From the NCBI GenBank assembly GCA_964590495.1, contig CAZPWQ010000007.1, forward strand, positions 1-64,000: a DNA stretch of 64,000 nt. Reading direction: 5' to 3'. Source of the DNA: CAZPWQ01 sp964590495. GTDB lineage: Bacteria > Bacteroidota > Rhodothermia > Balneolales > Balneolaceae. The position numbers and the translations under genes are program-made. Shown one piece after another: positions 18,912 to 28,002 of the stretch. Position 1 is the stretch's first letter; each line of letters starts with the position of its first letter. Below the pieces are notes generated by a model, which was not told the DNA's origin, made no database searches, and saw only the letters and a program-made list of their open reading frames with translations.

Positions 18912-20089
18912 ATGTACGAGCTTTAATTTCGATAGGATTTGCACTTTTAATTTCAGTCCCGGTACTAGCCCAAACCGATACAACTATTGTTCAGGATGGC
19001 ATCTACAGCCGTCCGTTTATCGGTTCTGTTGGTAAAACCGCTGTCGGCGGTTATGTGGAAGGAAATACAAATTCCTTTGTTTCGGATGGTATTCCCGAAG
19101 GGCTTTCGTTCGAATTAAGAAGATTTAATATCTTTCTTTTTTCCAACATCAGTGAACATATCAGGCTGATATCTGAACTGGAATTTGAACACGGAACCGA
19201 AGAAATCGCCCTTGAAACAGCTCTTATCGATTTTGAGATTAATCCGGCGTTTAAGCTCAGAGGTGGCATTTTACTGCCCCCGATCGGTGCCTTCAACGTC
19301 AATCATGATAGTCCGCAGTGGGAGTTTGTAGAACGTCCGCTGGTTTCGACAGAAATAATTCCATCCACACTCTCTGAAGTCGGATTCGGCGCACATGGTA
19401 AATTTTTTCCCGGAAATTTTACTCTTTCATATGATGTCTATCTTACCAACGGCCTGGGAGACGGAGTAGTTGTTAATGGTGAGGGACGGACCCATCTTGC
19501 CAGCGGAAAAAGTGAAACGCAGTTTGAAGAAGATAATAACGGCTCTCCCGCTTTATCGGGACGTGTGGCAGTCAACAGGTACAATTGGGGGGAGCTGGGA
19601 TTTTCATATTATGGAGGTATCTATAATAGCTATCAGTTTGAGGGTGACCAGGTTGATCAAAAACGACGTCTGAATATTTTTGCAGTTGATTATAATGCTG
19701 ATCTGCAGATTGCCGAACTAAAGGGAGAAATCGCCTATGCTACCATTGATATGCAGGATGATCTGAAAGAGATGTTTGGCGAAAAGCAGTGGGGCGGGCA
19801 TTTGGATATTATTGTGCCTGTCTGGAAATTCAATTTATTATCTTATCAACAGTCGGTGCTTAATCTTAACCTGCGTCTTGAACGGATAGATTTCAATGTG
19901 GGCAACTTTACCTCTACCGGTGCCCGTATCTATGATGAGACAAACGCAGTGGTGCCCGGCATCAGTTTTCGACCTACCGACGATACCGTTTTTCGATTAA
20001 ACTATATTCGCAGGTGGCACAGAGACCTTCTGGGAAATCCCACGGAAAAAACAGCCGGTGTACAATTCGGATTTGCCACCTATTTTTAA
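18908..20089 (+). CDS. Outer-membrane beta-barrel porin
   Basis: 393 residues with signal peptide MNVRALISIGFALLISVPVLAQ and alternating strand pattern to the end. Segments such as FELRRFNIFLFSNISEHIRL and RGGILLPPIGAFNVNHDSP resemble phosphate-selective (OprP/OprO-like) porin or related barrels that begin by describing a helix-free barrel, and the protein ends with an aromatic residue (ATYF) as expected for BAM recognition. Its ATG overlaps the Rieske stop by four bases. Likely substrate: unknown small ion. No plug domain is visible, so it is not TonB-dependent. Confidence 0.75.
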   Translation: MNVRALISIGFALLISVPVLAQTDTTIVQDGIYSRPFIGSVGKTAVGGYVEGNTNSFVSDGIPEGLSFELRRFNIFLFSNISEHIRLISELEFEHGTEEIALETALIDFEINPAFKLRGGILLPPIGAFNVNHDSPQWEFVERPLVSTEIIPSTLSEVGFGAHGKFFPGNFTLSYDVYLTNGLGDGVVVNGEGRTHLASGKSETQFEEDNNGSPALSGRVAVNRYNWGELGFSYYGGIYNSYQFEGDQVDQKRRLNIFAVDYNADLQIAELKGEIAYATIDMQDDLKEMFGEKQWGGHLDIIVPVWKFNLLSYQQSVLNLNLRLERIDFNVGNFTSTGARIYDETNAVVPGISFRPTDDTVFRLNYIRRWHRDLLGNPTEKTAGVQFGFATYF

Positions 20090-20298
20090 TCTACCGTCAC
20101 TCCTTTTCCCGGACTGAGTTGACCCACCCCAACCCCTTCAGCCGGCAGGCAGACACGCCCTATTCCGCTGAAACCCACAGCGAAACAAGGTTCCATAAAT
20201 ATGTGCCGCATTCCTCTGGACCGTTCCTTATCCGGACCGCCAATAGTTATGTGCTCGGGCACAGGCAAAGAACAATATTTTAACTAATTTTATTTTCC
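20090..20298. repeat. Intergenic repeat between porin and metal regulon
   Basis: The stretch holds GACCCACCCCAACCCC near 20119-20135 followed by TTCCGCTGAAACC..CAGCGAAACAAGG, a dispersed unit whose counterpart lies at about 47048-47105 (GACCCACCCCAACCCCTCCC..CAGTGAAACAAGG). No gene is seen. Confidence 0.55.
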
Positions 20299-20330
20299 TT
20301 GACTCTGGACCATGGTCAAGCCCGTATATT
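20299..20330 (+). promoter_or_regulatory. MerR-type promoter/operator, copy 1
   Basis: TTGACT (20299-20304) and TATATT (20325-20330) are separated by 20 bases, longer than the normal 17, as in promoters bent by MerR-family activators. The spacer holds the palindrome GACCATGGTC. It lies 135 bases before the HMA gene at 20465 and matches three other copies in the window. Confidence 0.85.
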
Positions 20331-20464
20331 GATGTTATAAGGAAATAAGGTATAACTAATTCCTTATACCCCATGCCTTACATCGACTTTCAGATACGCA
20401 AAGTCTCTTACACTTTGCACATATCACATGACATAATTCTTAAGTACAAAATTTTAAACCTGTT

Positions 20465-20683
20465 ATGGAAAAACTGAAATTTAAAATCCCCGATCTTCAT
20501 TGTGAAGGATGCGCTAACCGTTCAATCAACATTTTAGAGCGACAGGAAGGAATAAAAAAAGCTGACGTTACTTTTGATGACCAATCAGCTGAAGTAGAAT
20601 ACAATCCCGAGCAGATTTCCTTTGAAGAGGTCAAAGAAGCATTATCCAAAGCAAATTATACAGCGGAAATAGAACACGGATAA
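20465..20683 (+). CDS. HMA-domain metal-binding protein
   Basis: 72 residues, one HMA domain with the metal site HCEGC (C16, C19 region: IPDLHCEGCANRS) and the strand KADVTFDDQSAEVEYNP. It has no signal peptide and is therefore a cytosolic chaperone or buffer. It is the first gene after MerR-type promoter 1 and precedes the YPC-type ATPase by 95 bases on the same strand, so it most likely passes metal to that pump. The usual GMxCxxC loop is replaced by DLHCEGC. Confidence 0.88.
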   Translation: MEKLKFKIPDLHCEGCANRSINILERQEGIKKADVTFDDQSAEVEYNPEQISFEEVKEALSKANYTAEIEHG

Positions 20684-20695
20684 ACACGGAATCTG

Positions 20696-20772
20696 AGGGG
20701 TATAAGGGAATAAGGTATAAGGGTTTACCCCCTGCCTTCCTTATACCCTTATATCCTTATTCCCCTATACCG
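20696..20772. repeat. Long imperfect inverted repeat between HMA and ATPase genes
   Basis: GGTATAAGGGAATAAGGTAT on the left is mirrored by CCTTATATCC and TTATTCCCCTATACC on the right, around CCCCCTGCC. The same GGAATAAGGTATA unit occurs in the leader at 20340-20375. It can form a stem of more than 20 pairs in the mRNA between the two coding regions. Confidence 0.65.
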
Positions 20773-20778
20773 TAAATC

Positions 20779-23196
20779 ATGCAAAGTCTTCAGCTCCATA
20801 TCGGCGGGATGGCCTGCTCCTTTTGTGCCCAGAGTATTGATAAAGCACTCGGCCGGAGAGAAGGCGTAGAAAAAGTGAATGTCAGCCTGGCCCACGAGCG
20901 GGTCCTTATTCAATATGATGCCGATCAAATTCAGGAACCGGATCTGAAACAGGTTTTGAAAGATTTAGGCTATACCATCCGGGATCCTGATAAAGTCAAA
21001 GCCTTTGAAGAGCAGCAACAAGAACTGGAAACACACCGCAAGCGCCTGTTTGTTGCCTCCGGACTGACCCTGCTGGCCCTGGGTGTTATGATCCTTATGT
21101 GGTCGGGAATAATGGCATGGTGGCATTCCTATGCTACCCTTTTGCTGGCGCTGATCACTATGTTCGGACCCGGCTGGTACATCAAAAAGAAAGCATGGCA
21201 GTCGCTGCGCAGGCGCATACTAAACCAGCACGTTTTGCTGGAATTCGGCGCTTTTTCGGGGCTGGCCGGTGGCTTTGCGGGTATGTTCAATCCTGTTTTC
21301 CCGGCTGTTGAATTCTTTGGGGTTTCTGTATTTATCACCACCTATCATATTCTCTCCGGCTGGGCATCAAACAAAGTCAGGGCCCGGGCTTCCCAGGCTG
21401 TTCGAAAACTGCTGAACCTGCAACCCGACACAGCCCGAAAGATTAATGAAGATGGAAGCGAACAGGAAGTGGAACTGGATTCATTGAGTCTCGGCGACCG
21501 GGTGCGTATTCGTCCCGGTGAAAGCATTCCGGTGGACGGCAAAATCATCGAGGGCCGGTCCGGGGTGGATGAAAGTGCAGTTACCGGAGAGTCTATCCCT
21601 GTGGAAAAAAGCACAGGAGATAAGGTTGTAGGTGGAGCGATTAATCAAACGGGAACACTTCTGATTAAGGTGACTGCGCTTGGCGAGGATTCTTTCCTGC
21701 AGCAGGTTGCTCATCATATCGAAGAAGCCCGGGCCATGAAACCGGGTATCATCCAGCTGGTTGACAAAGTGCTTAAATATTATGTGCCCGGCGTAGTGGG
21801 ATTTGCCATACTTTCGCTACTTATCTGGACACTGGGACTGTGGCTGATCACCGGCCAGACCAATCTGCCGCGTGCGATCTTTGCAATGCTGGATGTCTTC
21901 GTTCTCGGCTATCCCTGCGCGCTGGGTATGGCTACTCCTCTGGCTATGATCAGGGGTGGCGGTATGGCGGCCGACCGGGGAATATTAATGCGCTCCGGAG
22001 AAGCCTTCCAGATTATGAAAGATATTGATACCGTCGTACTGGATAAAACAGGCACTCTTACCATTGGAAAACCCGAGGTGGTTGACCTGTTTACCACCGG
22101 CCATATAGATCAACCTGAATTCCTGAAGTTTGCCGGAGCTGCTGAACAGCACTCCGAACATCCTCTGGCACAGGCAGTCGTTCAGTATGCAAAAAAAGAG
22201 ATTGGCGAATTTCCCGAAGCAAAAGAGTTCGAATCCACCACCGGCAAAGGAATTGAGGCAATTATTGATCAGAAAACGATCCTTCTGGGAAGCATTGGCT
22301 TTTTGGAAGAGCAGGGAGTTGATGCCGGCCGGGGCAGCGACTGGAGATCCGGGCATGAAAACAAGGGGCATACTGTTATCGGTATGGCGACAGACGGAAA
22401 ATTTGCCGGCCTAATAGCCCTGGCCGACACCCTCAAAGCAGATGCTAAAGAAACAGTTAATATTCTCAAAGAACAGAACCGGGAACTGGTACTTCTGACC
22501 GGAGATAACGAAGATACCGCCCGGGCTATCGCTCGCGAGGTGGGAATCGGCCAAATCGAAGCCCGCGTACAACCGGATAAAAAGGCAACACACATCCGGA
22601 AAATCCAGGAACAGGGACGGCGGGTAGTGATGGTCGGAGATGGCATTAACGACGCCCCGGCCCTGACACAGGCCGACGTGGGAATCGCCATCGGGACCGG
22701 TACTGATATCGCTATTGAATCAGCCGATATGATTCTGATGGGCGAGCGATTGTATGCCCTCGTCGAAACCTTTGAGATTGGCGAGCATTCCTTCCGGAAG
22801 ACCAAACAGAACCTGATATTAGCCTTCAGCTTTAACGGGATTGGCGTGCCGCTGGCCACTACCGGACTGATTTACCCGGTATGGGCGATGGTTGCCATGG
22901 TTGCCAGTGTGACGGCCGTGCTGGCCAACTCGTTTGCCGGACGAATGCTGTCAAAAGCATCTGTCAGACGCGAGGGAAAAGAAAAAGAGCAAACCGTCAC
23001 ATATCATGTACCCAACATGCACTGCGGGTATTGCGCGGAGACTATTAACAAGACGCTTTCAGAGCGGTTCGACAGCATATCCGTATCAACAAATCTGAAT
23101 CAAAACGAGGTTAGTATCACCTACACCAATGGCAATGTCAATGACTCGAGCCTGCGGGAAGCGCTTGTAGAAATCGGTTATAAGCCTGAGGAATAG
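20779..23196 (+). CDS. Heavy-metal P-type ATPase with YPC motif and HMA domains at both ends
   Basis: 805 residues, inner-membrane P1B-type pump. N-terminal HMA domain: GGMACSFC with C13 and C16. Helices follow from about 90, then actuator VTGES, helix-6 motif Y378[10 protein letters not shown] where Cu and Zn pumps have CPC, phosphorylation site DKTGT at about D422, HP dipeptide (SEHPLAQA), [10 protein letters not shown], and two last helices. A second HMA domain sits at the C-terminus (PNMHCGYC, C749 and C752), which is unusual. Transported metal cannot be read from known motif classes; the MerR-type promoter upstream suggests a soft thiophilic metal. It is co-directional with the HMA gene 95 bases upstream. 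Confidence 0.92.
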   Translation: MQSLQLHIGGMACSFCAQSIDKALGRREGVEKVNVSLAHERVLIQYDADQIQEPDLKQVLKDLGYTIRDPDKVKAFEEQQQELETHRKRLFVASGLTLLALGVMILMWSGIMAWWHSYATLLLALITMFGPGWYIKKKAWQSLRRRILNQHVLLEFGAFSGLAGGFAGMFNPVFPAVEFFGVSVFITTYHILSGWASNKVRARASQAVRKLLNLQPDTARKINEDGSEQEVELDSLSLGDRVRIRPGESIPVDGKIIEGRSGVDESAVTGESIPVEKSTGDKVVGGAINQTGTLLIKVTALGEDSFLQQVAHHIEEARAMKPGIIQLVDKVLKYYVPGVVGFAILSLLIWTLGLWLITGQTNLPRAIFAMLDVFVLGYPCALGMATPLAMIRGGGMAADRGILMRSGEAFQIMKDIDTVVLDKTGTLTIGKPEVVDLFTTGHIDQPEFLKFAGAAEQHSEHPLAQAVVQYAKKEIGEFPEAKEFESTTGKGIEAIIDQKTILLGSIGFLEEQGVDAGRGSDWRSGHENKGHTVIGMATDGKFAGLIALADTLKADAKETVNILKEQNRELVLLTGDNEDTARAIAREVGIGQIEARVQPDKKATHIRKIQEQGRRVVMVGDGINDAPALTQADVGIAIGTGTDIAIESADMILMGERLYALVETFEIGEHSFRKTKQNLILAFSFNGIGVPLATTGLIYPVWAMVAMVASVTAVLANSFAGRMLSKASVRREGKEKEQTVTYHVPNMHCGYCAETINKTLSERFDSISVSTNLNQNEVSITYTNGNVNDSSLREALVEIGYKPEE

Positions 23197-23524
23197 AAAA
23201 CAGATGACACTGATTAAGCAGATTATCGCGGATTAAAAATTAAGCAGGTACTGAGAACTGAAAGCCATCTCCCCTCCAAGGGGAGATGATTGAAACAATT
23301 ATTTACAACCCGGACACTGGTGATGGAATTTTGAATGTTAAATTTTAAATGTTGAATGTTGAATTGAACCCTGCCGTGGCCGGGGAAATGCAGTGGATTG
23401 GAGAAATCTCATCCGTATGGCAGAGGGATTGAACCGATTAAATAGTTTCATTATCAGTAGGTGCAACTAATCAACCATTGGGCAAACTGGCTGCTACAGT
23501 CAGAAAATTAATTAAAAATTTTCC
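23197..23524. other. Gene-free gap with dispersed repeats
   Basis: It contains TCTCCCCTCCAAGGGGAGA (about 23270-23288, shared with 9607-9624) and a GAGAAATCTCATCCGTATGG unit shared with 17010-17035. No gene is supported. The MerR-type promoter follows at 23525. Confidence 0.55.
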
Positions 23525-23556
23525 TTGACTCTGGACCAAGGTCTATGCCTTATATT
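23525..23556 (+). promoter_or_regulatory. MerR-type promoter/operator, copy 2
   Basis: TTGACT (23525-23530), 20-base spacer with GACCAAGGTC, TATATT (23551-23556). It sits 53 bases before the periplasmic HMA gene, which has a good ribosome-binding site (AAAGGAGATATT) ahead of its ATG at 23609. Confidence 0.87.
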
Positions 23557-23608
23557 GGAGATAACAAATAAACATATTTTGTTTAATATCTAATCCAAAG
23601 GAGATATT

Positions 23609-23965
23609 ATGAAACGTTTAGCATTTCTTATACCCATTGTTTTAGGCCTGCTGCTTTCACTTTCGGTACCACAACAGTCTTTTGCGCAAGAGGAGATCGA
23701 TGATCCTGACATTACCATTGGCGTTGACGGATTGGTGTGCCCCTTCTGTGGTTACGGGGCATCCAAGAGCCTTCAAAGATTAGAAGAAGTGGAGGCTGTC
23801 TTTGTCAGTATCGATAAAGGAACCGCCGATCTCAAGTTAAAAAAGGGTAGCACGCTTTCCGAAGAGAAGATCAAAAAGACCATTGATGATGCCGGTTTTG
23901 GAGTACGAAGTATTGAGTATCATAATGAGGCTACGAAACCGAAGGCAAACGAATCTTCCCGCTAA
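23609..23965 (+). CDS. Periplasmic HMA-domain protein (MerP-like)
   Basis: 118 residues with a Sec signal peptide (hydrophobic residues ~4-20, cleavage after QQSFAQ). The mature protein is one HMA domain with the site GLVCPFCGYG in place of GMTCxxC, then AVFVSIDKGTADLKL. Being exported and having a single HMA domain, it resembles MerP, the periplasmic Hg scavenger. AAAGGAGATATT precedes the ATG. It directly follows MerR-type promoter 2 and is five bases before the permease gene, so the two should act as a pair, binding metal in the periplasm for a membrane partner. Confidence 0.87.
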   Translation: MKRLAFLIPIVLGLLLSLSVPQQSFAQEEIDDPDITIGVDGLVCPFCGYGASKSLQRLEEVEAVFVSIDKGTADLKLKKGSTLSEEKIKKTIDDAGFGVRSIEYHNEATKPKANESSR

Positions 23966-23970
23966 GAAAA

Positions 23971-25254
23971 ATGCTGTTTCCTACTGCAAAAAGGCCTGTT
24001 TATTTCTCTTCCTTAACCCGCTTTTCTCACCAAAAATTTTGGTTAATCCTGTTGTTTGTACTGTTTATATCCATGCCGGCAGGGGTTTGGGGGTCTGATA
24101 TTCAATCTTCTAAGGAAGAAGTAATAATTTCAACTACAACTACCTCTACCTCCGTTCAACAGGACTCTTCTCAGCCTGCGGACACCGGAACAGAACTCTT
24201 GCCTCCCTTTGTGGAAAACGTACTATGGTGGACCGGCTACATGATGTTTTGGGTTTTGCTGGGATTTGGTGCCGTCTTTGCGGTGGCACTCCTCTTTACC
24301 GGGTTGAGTGAAGCCTACTGGATCGCCGGGCTCAGAAAGGATCTGCTGGATCATCCCGATGCAGGAGGATCCACGGTGTGGAAGGCCATAAAACTGGGTT
24401 TTACCAGTACTCCGAGCCGCAAACGTATCTTTGCCCAAGCCAAAGAACTATTGGCGGAAGGAGTGTCACGTGCGGGAGTGTTAGCCTACCTGTTTTCGGC
24501 CCAGTCCATCCTCATTTTTATACTAATGCTTATCCTTGAAGTTATTGGTATACAGCTTGCTCTCGGACAACTGGTAGCGGCCGGTGGCGGCATTTTGGTA
24601 ATTATATGGGCCGTGAACCATACACCTGATGACCTATGGAATGAGGCCCGGTCACGTGCTCGAAAATCGTTGTACAATTCTACAGAACGGGACCTGCTTT
24701 TTATACAAATGAAGGGCTCCTGGCGGCAACGGATCTGGACATCGATAAAAGGACAGCTTTACTCTCTCTGGGCCCCATTGCTTTACGGATTTTTTGGTCT
24801 CGGTTTTTTCCTGGCTTTGGGTTTGTCGGATGCCGCATTTTCTTTGTGGGATTCACAGGATGCTCTGTCTCAGATCGGCAACAGTATATTGGGACTTACC
24901 TTTGCGTTTGTAATGAGTACTCCCCTGGTCGGGAACGTGCTCTTTGCTGTCGGACTTTGGAAAGGGGTTTTTATAACGTATGCAGGAATTTCAGCCTTCT
25001 ACCTGGGTACTATCGTCGCACCATATTCTATTCACCGTTATCTGGATCTGTTCGGTGAAAAACTGGCGTGGAGAATTATCTTCTGGCTGGTCATTGCGAT
25101 ACTCGCAGGGGCTCTTTTTGCCACCGCCTGGTGGTGGGGACTTGATGAATTGGCCGGCTTGCTGGGTGTTCGTGAATGGTTTGAGACGATTACCGATTCT
25201 ACACTGCGTCCCAATGCCACTACCGAACCCTGGTTTCACTATTTGCTTCAATGA
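23971..25254 (+). CDS. Multi-helix permease (ArsP/DUF318-like fold)
   Basis: 427 residues. A first hydrophobic segment (about 24-42, ending GVWG) could be a signal anchor; a Ser/Thr-rich linker follows. The rest has about eight helices in two similar halves: GVSRAGVLAYLFSAQSILIF in the first and LGLTFAFVMSTPLVGNVLFA in the second, the internal repeat pattern of PF03773-type permeases (ArsP_1, also called DUF318). That family exports methylated or trivalent arsenicals and other solutes. Here the CPC-type cysteines of ArsP are not evident. It is the second gene under MerR-type promoter 2, so a metal or organometal substrate is likely but unproven. Confidence 0.75.
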   Translation: MLFPTAKRPVYFSSLTRFSHQKFWLILLFVLFISMPAGVWGSDIQSSKEEVIISTTTTSTSVQQDSSQPADTGTELLPPFVENVLWWTGYMMFWVLLGFGAVFAVALLFTGLSEAYWIAGLRKDLLDHPDAGGSTVWKAIKLGFTSTPSRKRIFAQAKELLAEGVSRAGVLAYLFSAQSILIFILMLILEVIGIQLALGQLVAAGGGILVIIWAVNHTPDDLWNEARSRARKSLYNSTERDLLFIQMKGSWRQRIWTSIKGQLYSLWAPLLYGFFGLGFFLALGLSDAAFSLWDSQDALSQIGNSILGLTFAFVMSTPLVGNVLFAVGLWKGVFITYAGISAFYLGTIVAPYSIHRYLDLFGEKLAWRIIFWLVIAILAGALFATAWWWGLDELAGLLGVREWFETITDSTLRPNATTEPWFHYLLQ

Positions 25255-25295
25255 GATAAAATAAAAACCAGTAAGCATTAGAAAACAGCAAAATT

Positions 25296-26213
25296 ATGAA
25301 GACATTTAATAAAAAATTATTTCAACTTGTTAGTCTGATATTTTTAATCCTTTTTTCAGGGTTGTTTACAGAAGCTGTCGCCCAAATCACCACCAACAAC
25401 GCCCTGCCCGTTGGCAAAGACAAAGGAATTTTTCGGGCACAGCACAAAATAATCCGGGCAACCGGTGATCCGACCGGGGCCGACGGTGAGCTGCTGGTAC
25501 AGGCTTTTCCGGTAGTGGGGGTCTATGGGCTTACGTCGCGACTTTCCGTCTTTGGAGTTGTTCCCGTACTTAACAAAAGTCTGACGCTGAATACGCCGCC
25601 ACAACGCATTGAACGGGACAGCGACTTTGGTTTAGGAGATGCCCGCCTGTTTGCCCGGTATGATATCTATCGTTCTTCATCAGCCGGCACAATCTTCAGC
25701 ATTTCTCCGCTGGCCGGCCTGGAACTGCCTACCGGGCAGGACGATAAAAACGACTCCTTTGGCAGCTTGCCCCAACCCCTCCAGCTCGGATCGGGTTCAT
25801 GGGATCCTTTTGCAGGAATTGTAGCCTCGTATCAAACACTGGAATGGTTTTTTAACCTTGCGACATCGTATCAAATTAACACAGAAGCCAATGATTTTGA
25901 ATTTGGCAATGAGTATCGACTGGATGGAGTGATCAGATACCGCCTGTTTCCCCGGGAGCTACATTCCGGTGTATCCGGTTTCTTTTATCTTGATCTGGAG
26001 TCCAATCTAATTTGGGAAGGAAAAAACAACATTAATGGAGCTGATGATGATAACTCAGGCGGTACCACCTGGTTTATAGACCCGGGTCTGCAGTACATTA
26101 CGCAGAAATTCATCTTTGAGGCGGCTATCCAACTGCCCGTTATACAGAATCTGAATGGCACAGCACTGGAAAATGATTTTATCACTACCCTCAGCATCAG
26201 GGTAAACCTATAA
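25296..26213 (+). CDS. Outer-membrane beta-barrel protein (MetA/transporter-like)
   Basis: 305 residues with signal peptide up to FTEAVAQ and a strand-rich mature part typical of the 'phenol-degradation MetA-like' or SphA-type outer-membrane transporters: GVVPVLNKSLTLNT, LGDARLFARYDIYRS, SPLAGLELPTGQDDKNDSFG, and WFIDPGLQYITQKF. It follows the permease by 41 bases on the same strand and probably belongs to the same transcript, offering an outer-membrane exit or entry for the same substrate. Confidence 0.78.
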   Translation: MKTFNKKLFQLVSLIFLILFSGLFTEAVAQITTNNALPVGKDKGIFRAQHKIIRATGDPTGADGELLVQAFPVVGVYGLTSRLSVFGVVPVLNKSLTLNTPPQRIERDSDFGLGDARLFARYDIYRSSSAGTIFSISPLAGLELPTGQDDKNDSFGSLPQPLQLGSGSWDPFAGIVASYQTLEWFFNLATSYQINTEANDFEFGNEYRLDGVIRYRLFPRELHSGVSGFFYLDLESNLIWEGKNNINGADDDNSGGTTWFIDPGLQYITQKFIFEAAIQLPVIQNLNGTALENDFITTLSIRVNL

Positions 26214-26335
26214 GCATTTTTTACAAATAACATCAAAGTTGAGCCGAATACATTTTTTCTTCGGATTATTCTCCAGTTTTTCTCTAGTTTTTTAGTCCAG
26301 CTAAACAGATCAGGTTCACGCAGGGAGTTTTGCCA

Positions 26336-27271
26336 CTACTTCTGCTCATTTGCCCCTGTCTGATCCAATGCTTCTTTGAGACCATTAGCCAATTCTTCGG
26401 CCTCGCCGGTGCCCCAGTAGTGCAGAAAGAACACGCGCGGCTCTTCATGTGTCATGTGATTATGCAACGCGACTACTTCAATGCCATTGGTAACGAGCGC
26501 TTCGATAACACCGTCCACCTCATCTGCCAGCATTACAAAATCGCCGGCCACTGCGGCATTCTCCTCCGTACCCTGCCAGGAGGCCCAGGTATTGAACCCC
26601 ATAAAAGTGCTTACAGAATTACCATTATGTTCTAAATCTACATCCGGACGTCCAATCGTGATTTTATATACTCCGCGATTCATCTCTCCTTCGTATCCCA
26701 GGATTTCAGCAATACGATCGGTATCCAGCGTATTTTCCACCTCACCGGCCTCGGCATCTGCAGGATTTCCGCCGCGCAATTCCCCGATTTTATCAAATAC
26801 CGCTTTTACACCTTCAGCCAGCGCTTCTTCCGTTCCCTCTCCGCCGATATGCATATACATGACGCCGGGATCATCCCTCACGAAATGATTATGCAAAGCC
26901 GTAGCTTTCAATCCGCTTTCGATCAGCACCTGCTGGACATCAGCAATTTCATCCTCTTTTACAACGACATCCCCCATCAGCATAGCTCCATTTTCGGCGG
27001 GAGAAAAAGCCGCCCACGATCCCATCCCCATAGGTGGTATGATGTTGAATTCGTCAACAGTAACATCCAGATCGTTTTGAGGAACAGTTAATTTATATTC
27101 CCCCTCCTGCTCAGTCCCATCCATACCGGTCACCTGCTCGATAGCTGCAATATCCAGGGATGTTGTTTCTGCCTGATTCTGTTGCTGCCGGGTTTCGGAA
27201 CATCCGGCATTCCATAGGAGCAGTACTGCGACAAATCCCAAAATGAAAGTAGATCGCTTTAATAATTTCAT
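26336..27271 (-). CDS. Lipoprotein with two DUF1259 (LppY/LpqO-type) domains
   Basis: 311 residues, lipobox WNAGC at about C24. Two tandem domains of about 120 residues each carry matching motifs: MGSWAAFSP..AMLMGDVV..VLIESGLKATALHNHFVRDDPGVMYMHI in part, and NTWASWQGT..AAVAGDFVMLADEV..VVALHNHMTHEEPRVFFLHY in part. This is the DUF1259/LppY-LpqO family, with conserved HNH and H..P-type metal-like residues. It is divergent from the Csp-like gene and convergent with the barrel gene; its own promoter does not show the MerR-type site. Function unknown; often found among metal or stress genes. Confidence 0.82.
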   Translation of the reverse strand: MKLLKRSTFILGFVAVLLLWNAGCSETRQQQNQAETTSLDIAAIEQVTGMDGTEQEGEYKLTVPQNDLDVTVDEFNIIPPMGMGSWAAFSPAENGAMLMGDVVVKEDEIADVQQVLIESGLKATALHNHFVRDDPGVMYMHIGGEGTEEALAEGVKAVFDKIGELRGGNPADAEAGEVENTLDTDRIAEILGYEGEMNRGVYKITIGRPDVDLEHNGNSVSTFMGFNTWASWQGTEENAAVAGDFVMLADEVDGVIEALVTNGIEVVALHNHMTHEEPRVFFLHYWGTGEAEELANGLKEALDQTGANEQK

Positions 27272-27358
27272 GGAAAATTGGAGTTTAATCTATATGGATA
27301 AAGAAACTTTCTCTGATAAGTTTAACTTTTATTCTATCAGAAACATTCAAAAAATTCC

Positions 27359-27390
27359 TTGACTCTGGACCGAGGTTAAACCCTTATCTT
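27359..27390 (+). promoter_or_regulatory. MerR-type promoter/operator, copy 3
   Basis: TTGACT (27359-27364), 20-base spacer with GGACCGAGGTT, and TATCTT (27385-27390). Divergent from copies 1, 2 and 4 at a few dyad positions. It lies about 260 bases before the Csp-like gene; the leader carries two hairpins (CCCTGTC/GACAGGG at about 27415-27437, GATACGGC/GCCGTATC at 27576-27614). Confidence 0.82.
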
Positions 27391-27575
27391 TAAGTATAAA
27401 AGGGCTTTGCAAAATCCCTGTCATCCTGCGGACAGGGTGACCTTAATTGGTTTTTATTACTGGCTCCAAATTATTTGAGAGAAACAATCAACAAAATGGA
27501 AACAAAGAGGCCGTTAACAACAATAATCTCATTAAGAAATTTCATCAAGATCATTAGCTTTTTTCATAATAATCA

Positions 27576-27614
27576 GATACGGCTGTTTTCTCTTTTTTTC
27601 TCTGTTGCCGTATC
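27576..27614 (+). other. Hairpin in the leader of the Csp-like gene
   Basis: GATACGGC (27576-27583) and GCCGTATC (27607-27614) form a perfect 8-bp stem around a T-rich loop, 35 bases before the ATG at 27650. It could attenuate or stabilise the transcript; no riboswitch class is recognised. Confidence 0.4.
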
Positions 27615-27649
27615 AACAGGGAAACCAATCATTAAACATATCTAAAATT

Positions 27650-27976
27650 ATGAAACCATTAAGCGAAGACGTTCAAGAGTGTATCGATAATTGTAAAGAG
27701 TGCATTACTGCTGCACATATCTGCCTGAATCAGCATTTGGGTGAGCCGGATATGAAAAAATGCCACCAGCTTTGCCTGGATTGTATTTCTATTTGTACCG
27801 CCTGTTCAAATATGTTGGCTTCGCAGTCGGACTATGTATCACAAGTATGTGCCGTCTGTGCCGATCTATGCGAGGCATGCGCTGACGAATGTGCCGAATT
27901 TGACAGTGATGCCTGCACCCAATGCGCTGAAAAATGCCGCCAATGTGCCGAAAGCTGCGAAGCAATGGCTGCCTGA
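27650..27976 (+). CDS. Four-helix-bundle copper-storage protein (Csp-like), MerR-controlled
   Basis: 108 residues with 19 Cys arranged as repeated CxxxC on helices: ECIDNCKEC, CHQLCLDCISICTAC, CAVCADLCEACADEC and CTQCAEKCRQCAESC. The protein is cytosolic, lacking a signal peptide. A longer reading from 27605 adds 15 residues overlapping the hairpin; the ATG at 27650 is preferred because the family normally starts just before the first helix. Its promoter (27359-27390) matches those of the ATPase, the periplasmic HMA and the regulator genes, so this Csp is part of that regulon and may sequester the same metal. It is a paralogue of the 16-Cys protein at 12769-13107. Confidence 0.87.
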   Translation: MKPLSEDVQECIDNCKECITAAHICLNQHLGEPDMKKCHQLCLDCISICTACSNMLASQSDYVSQVCAVCADLCEACADECAEFDSDACTQCAEKCRQCAESCEAMAA

Positions 27977-28002
27977 TTTATCTTACAAACGTTCATGAAA
28001 CA

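Noticed and set aside
27605..27650. Longer start for the MerR-controlled Csp-like protein
   Set aside because: The extra 15 residues overlap a perfect hairpin and have no counterpart in the paralogue; the ATG at 27650 was preferred.
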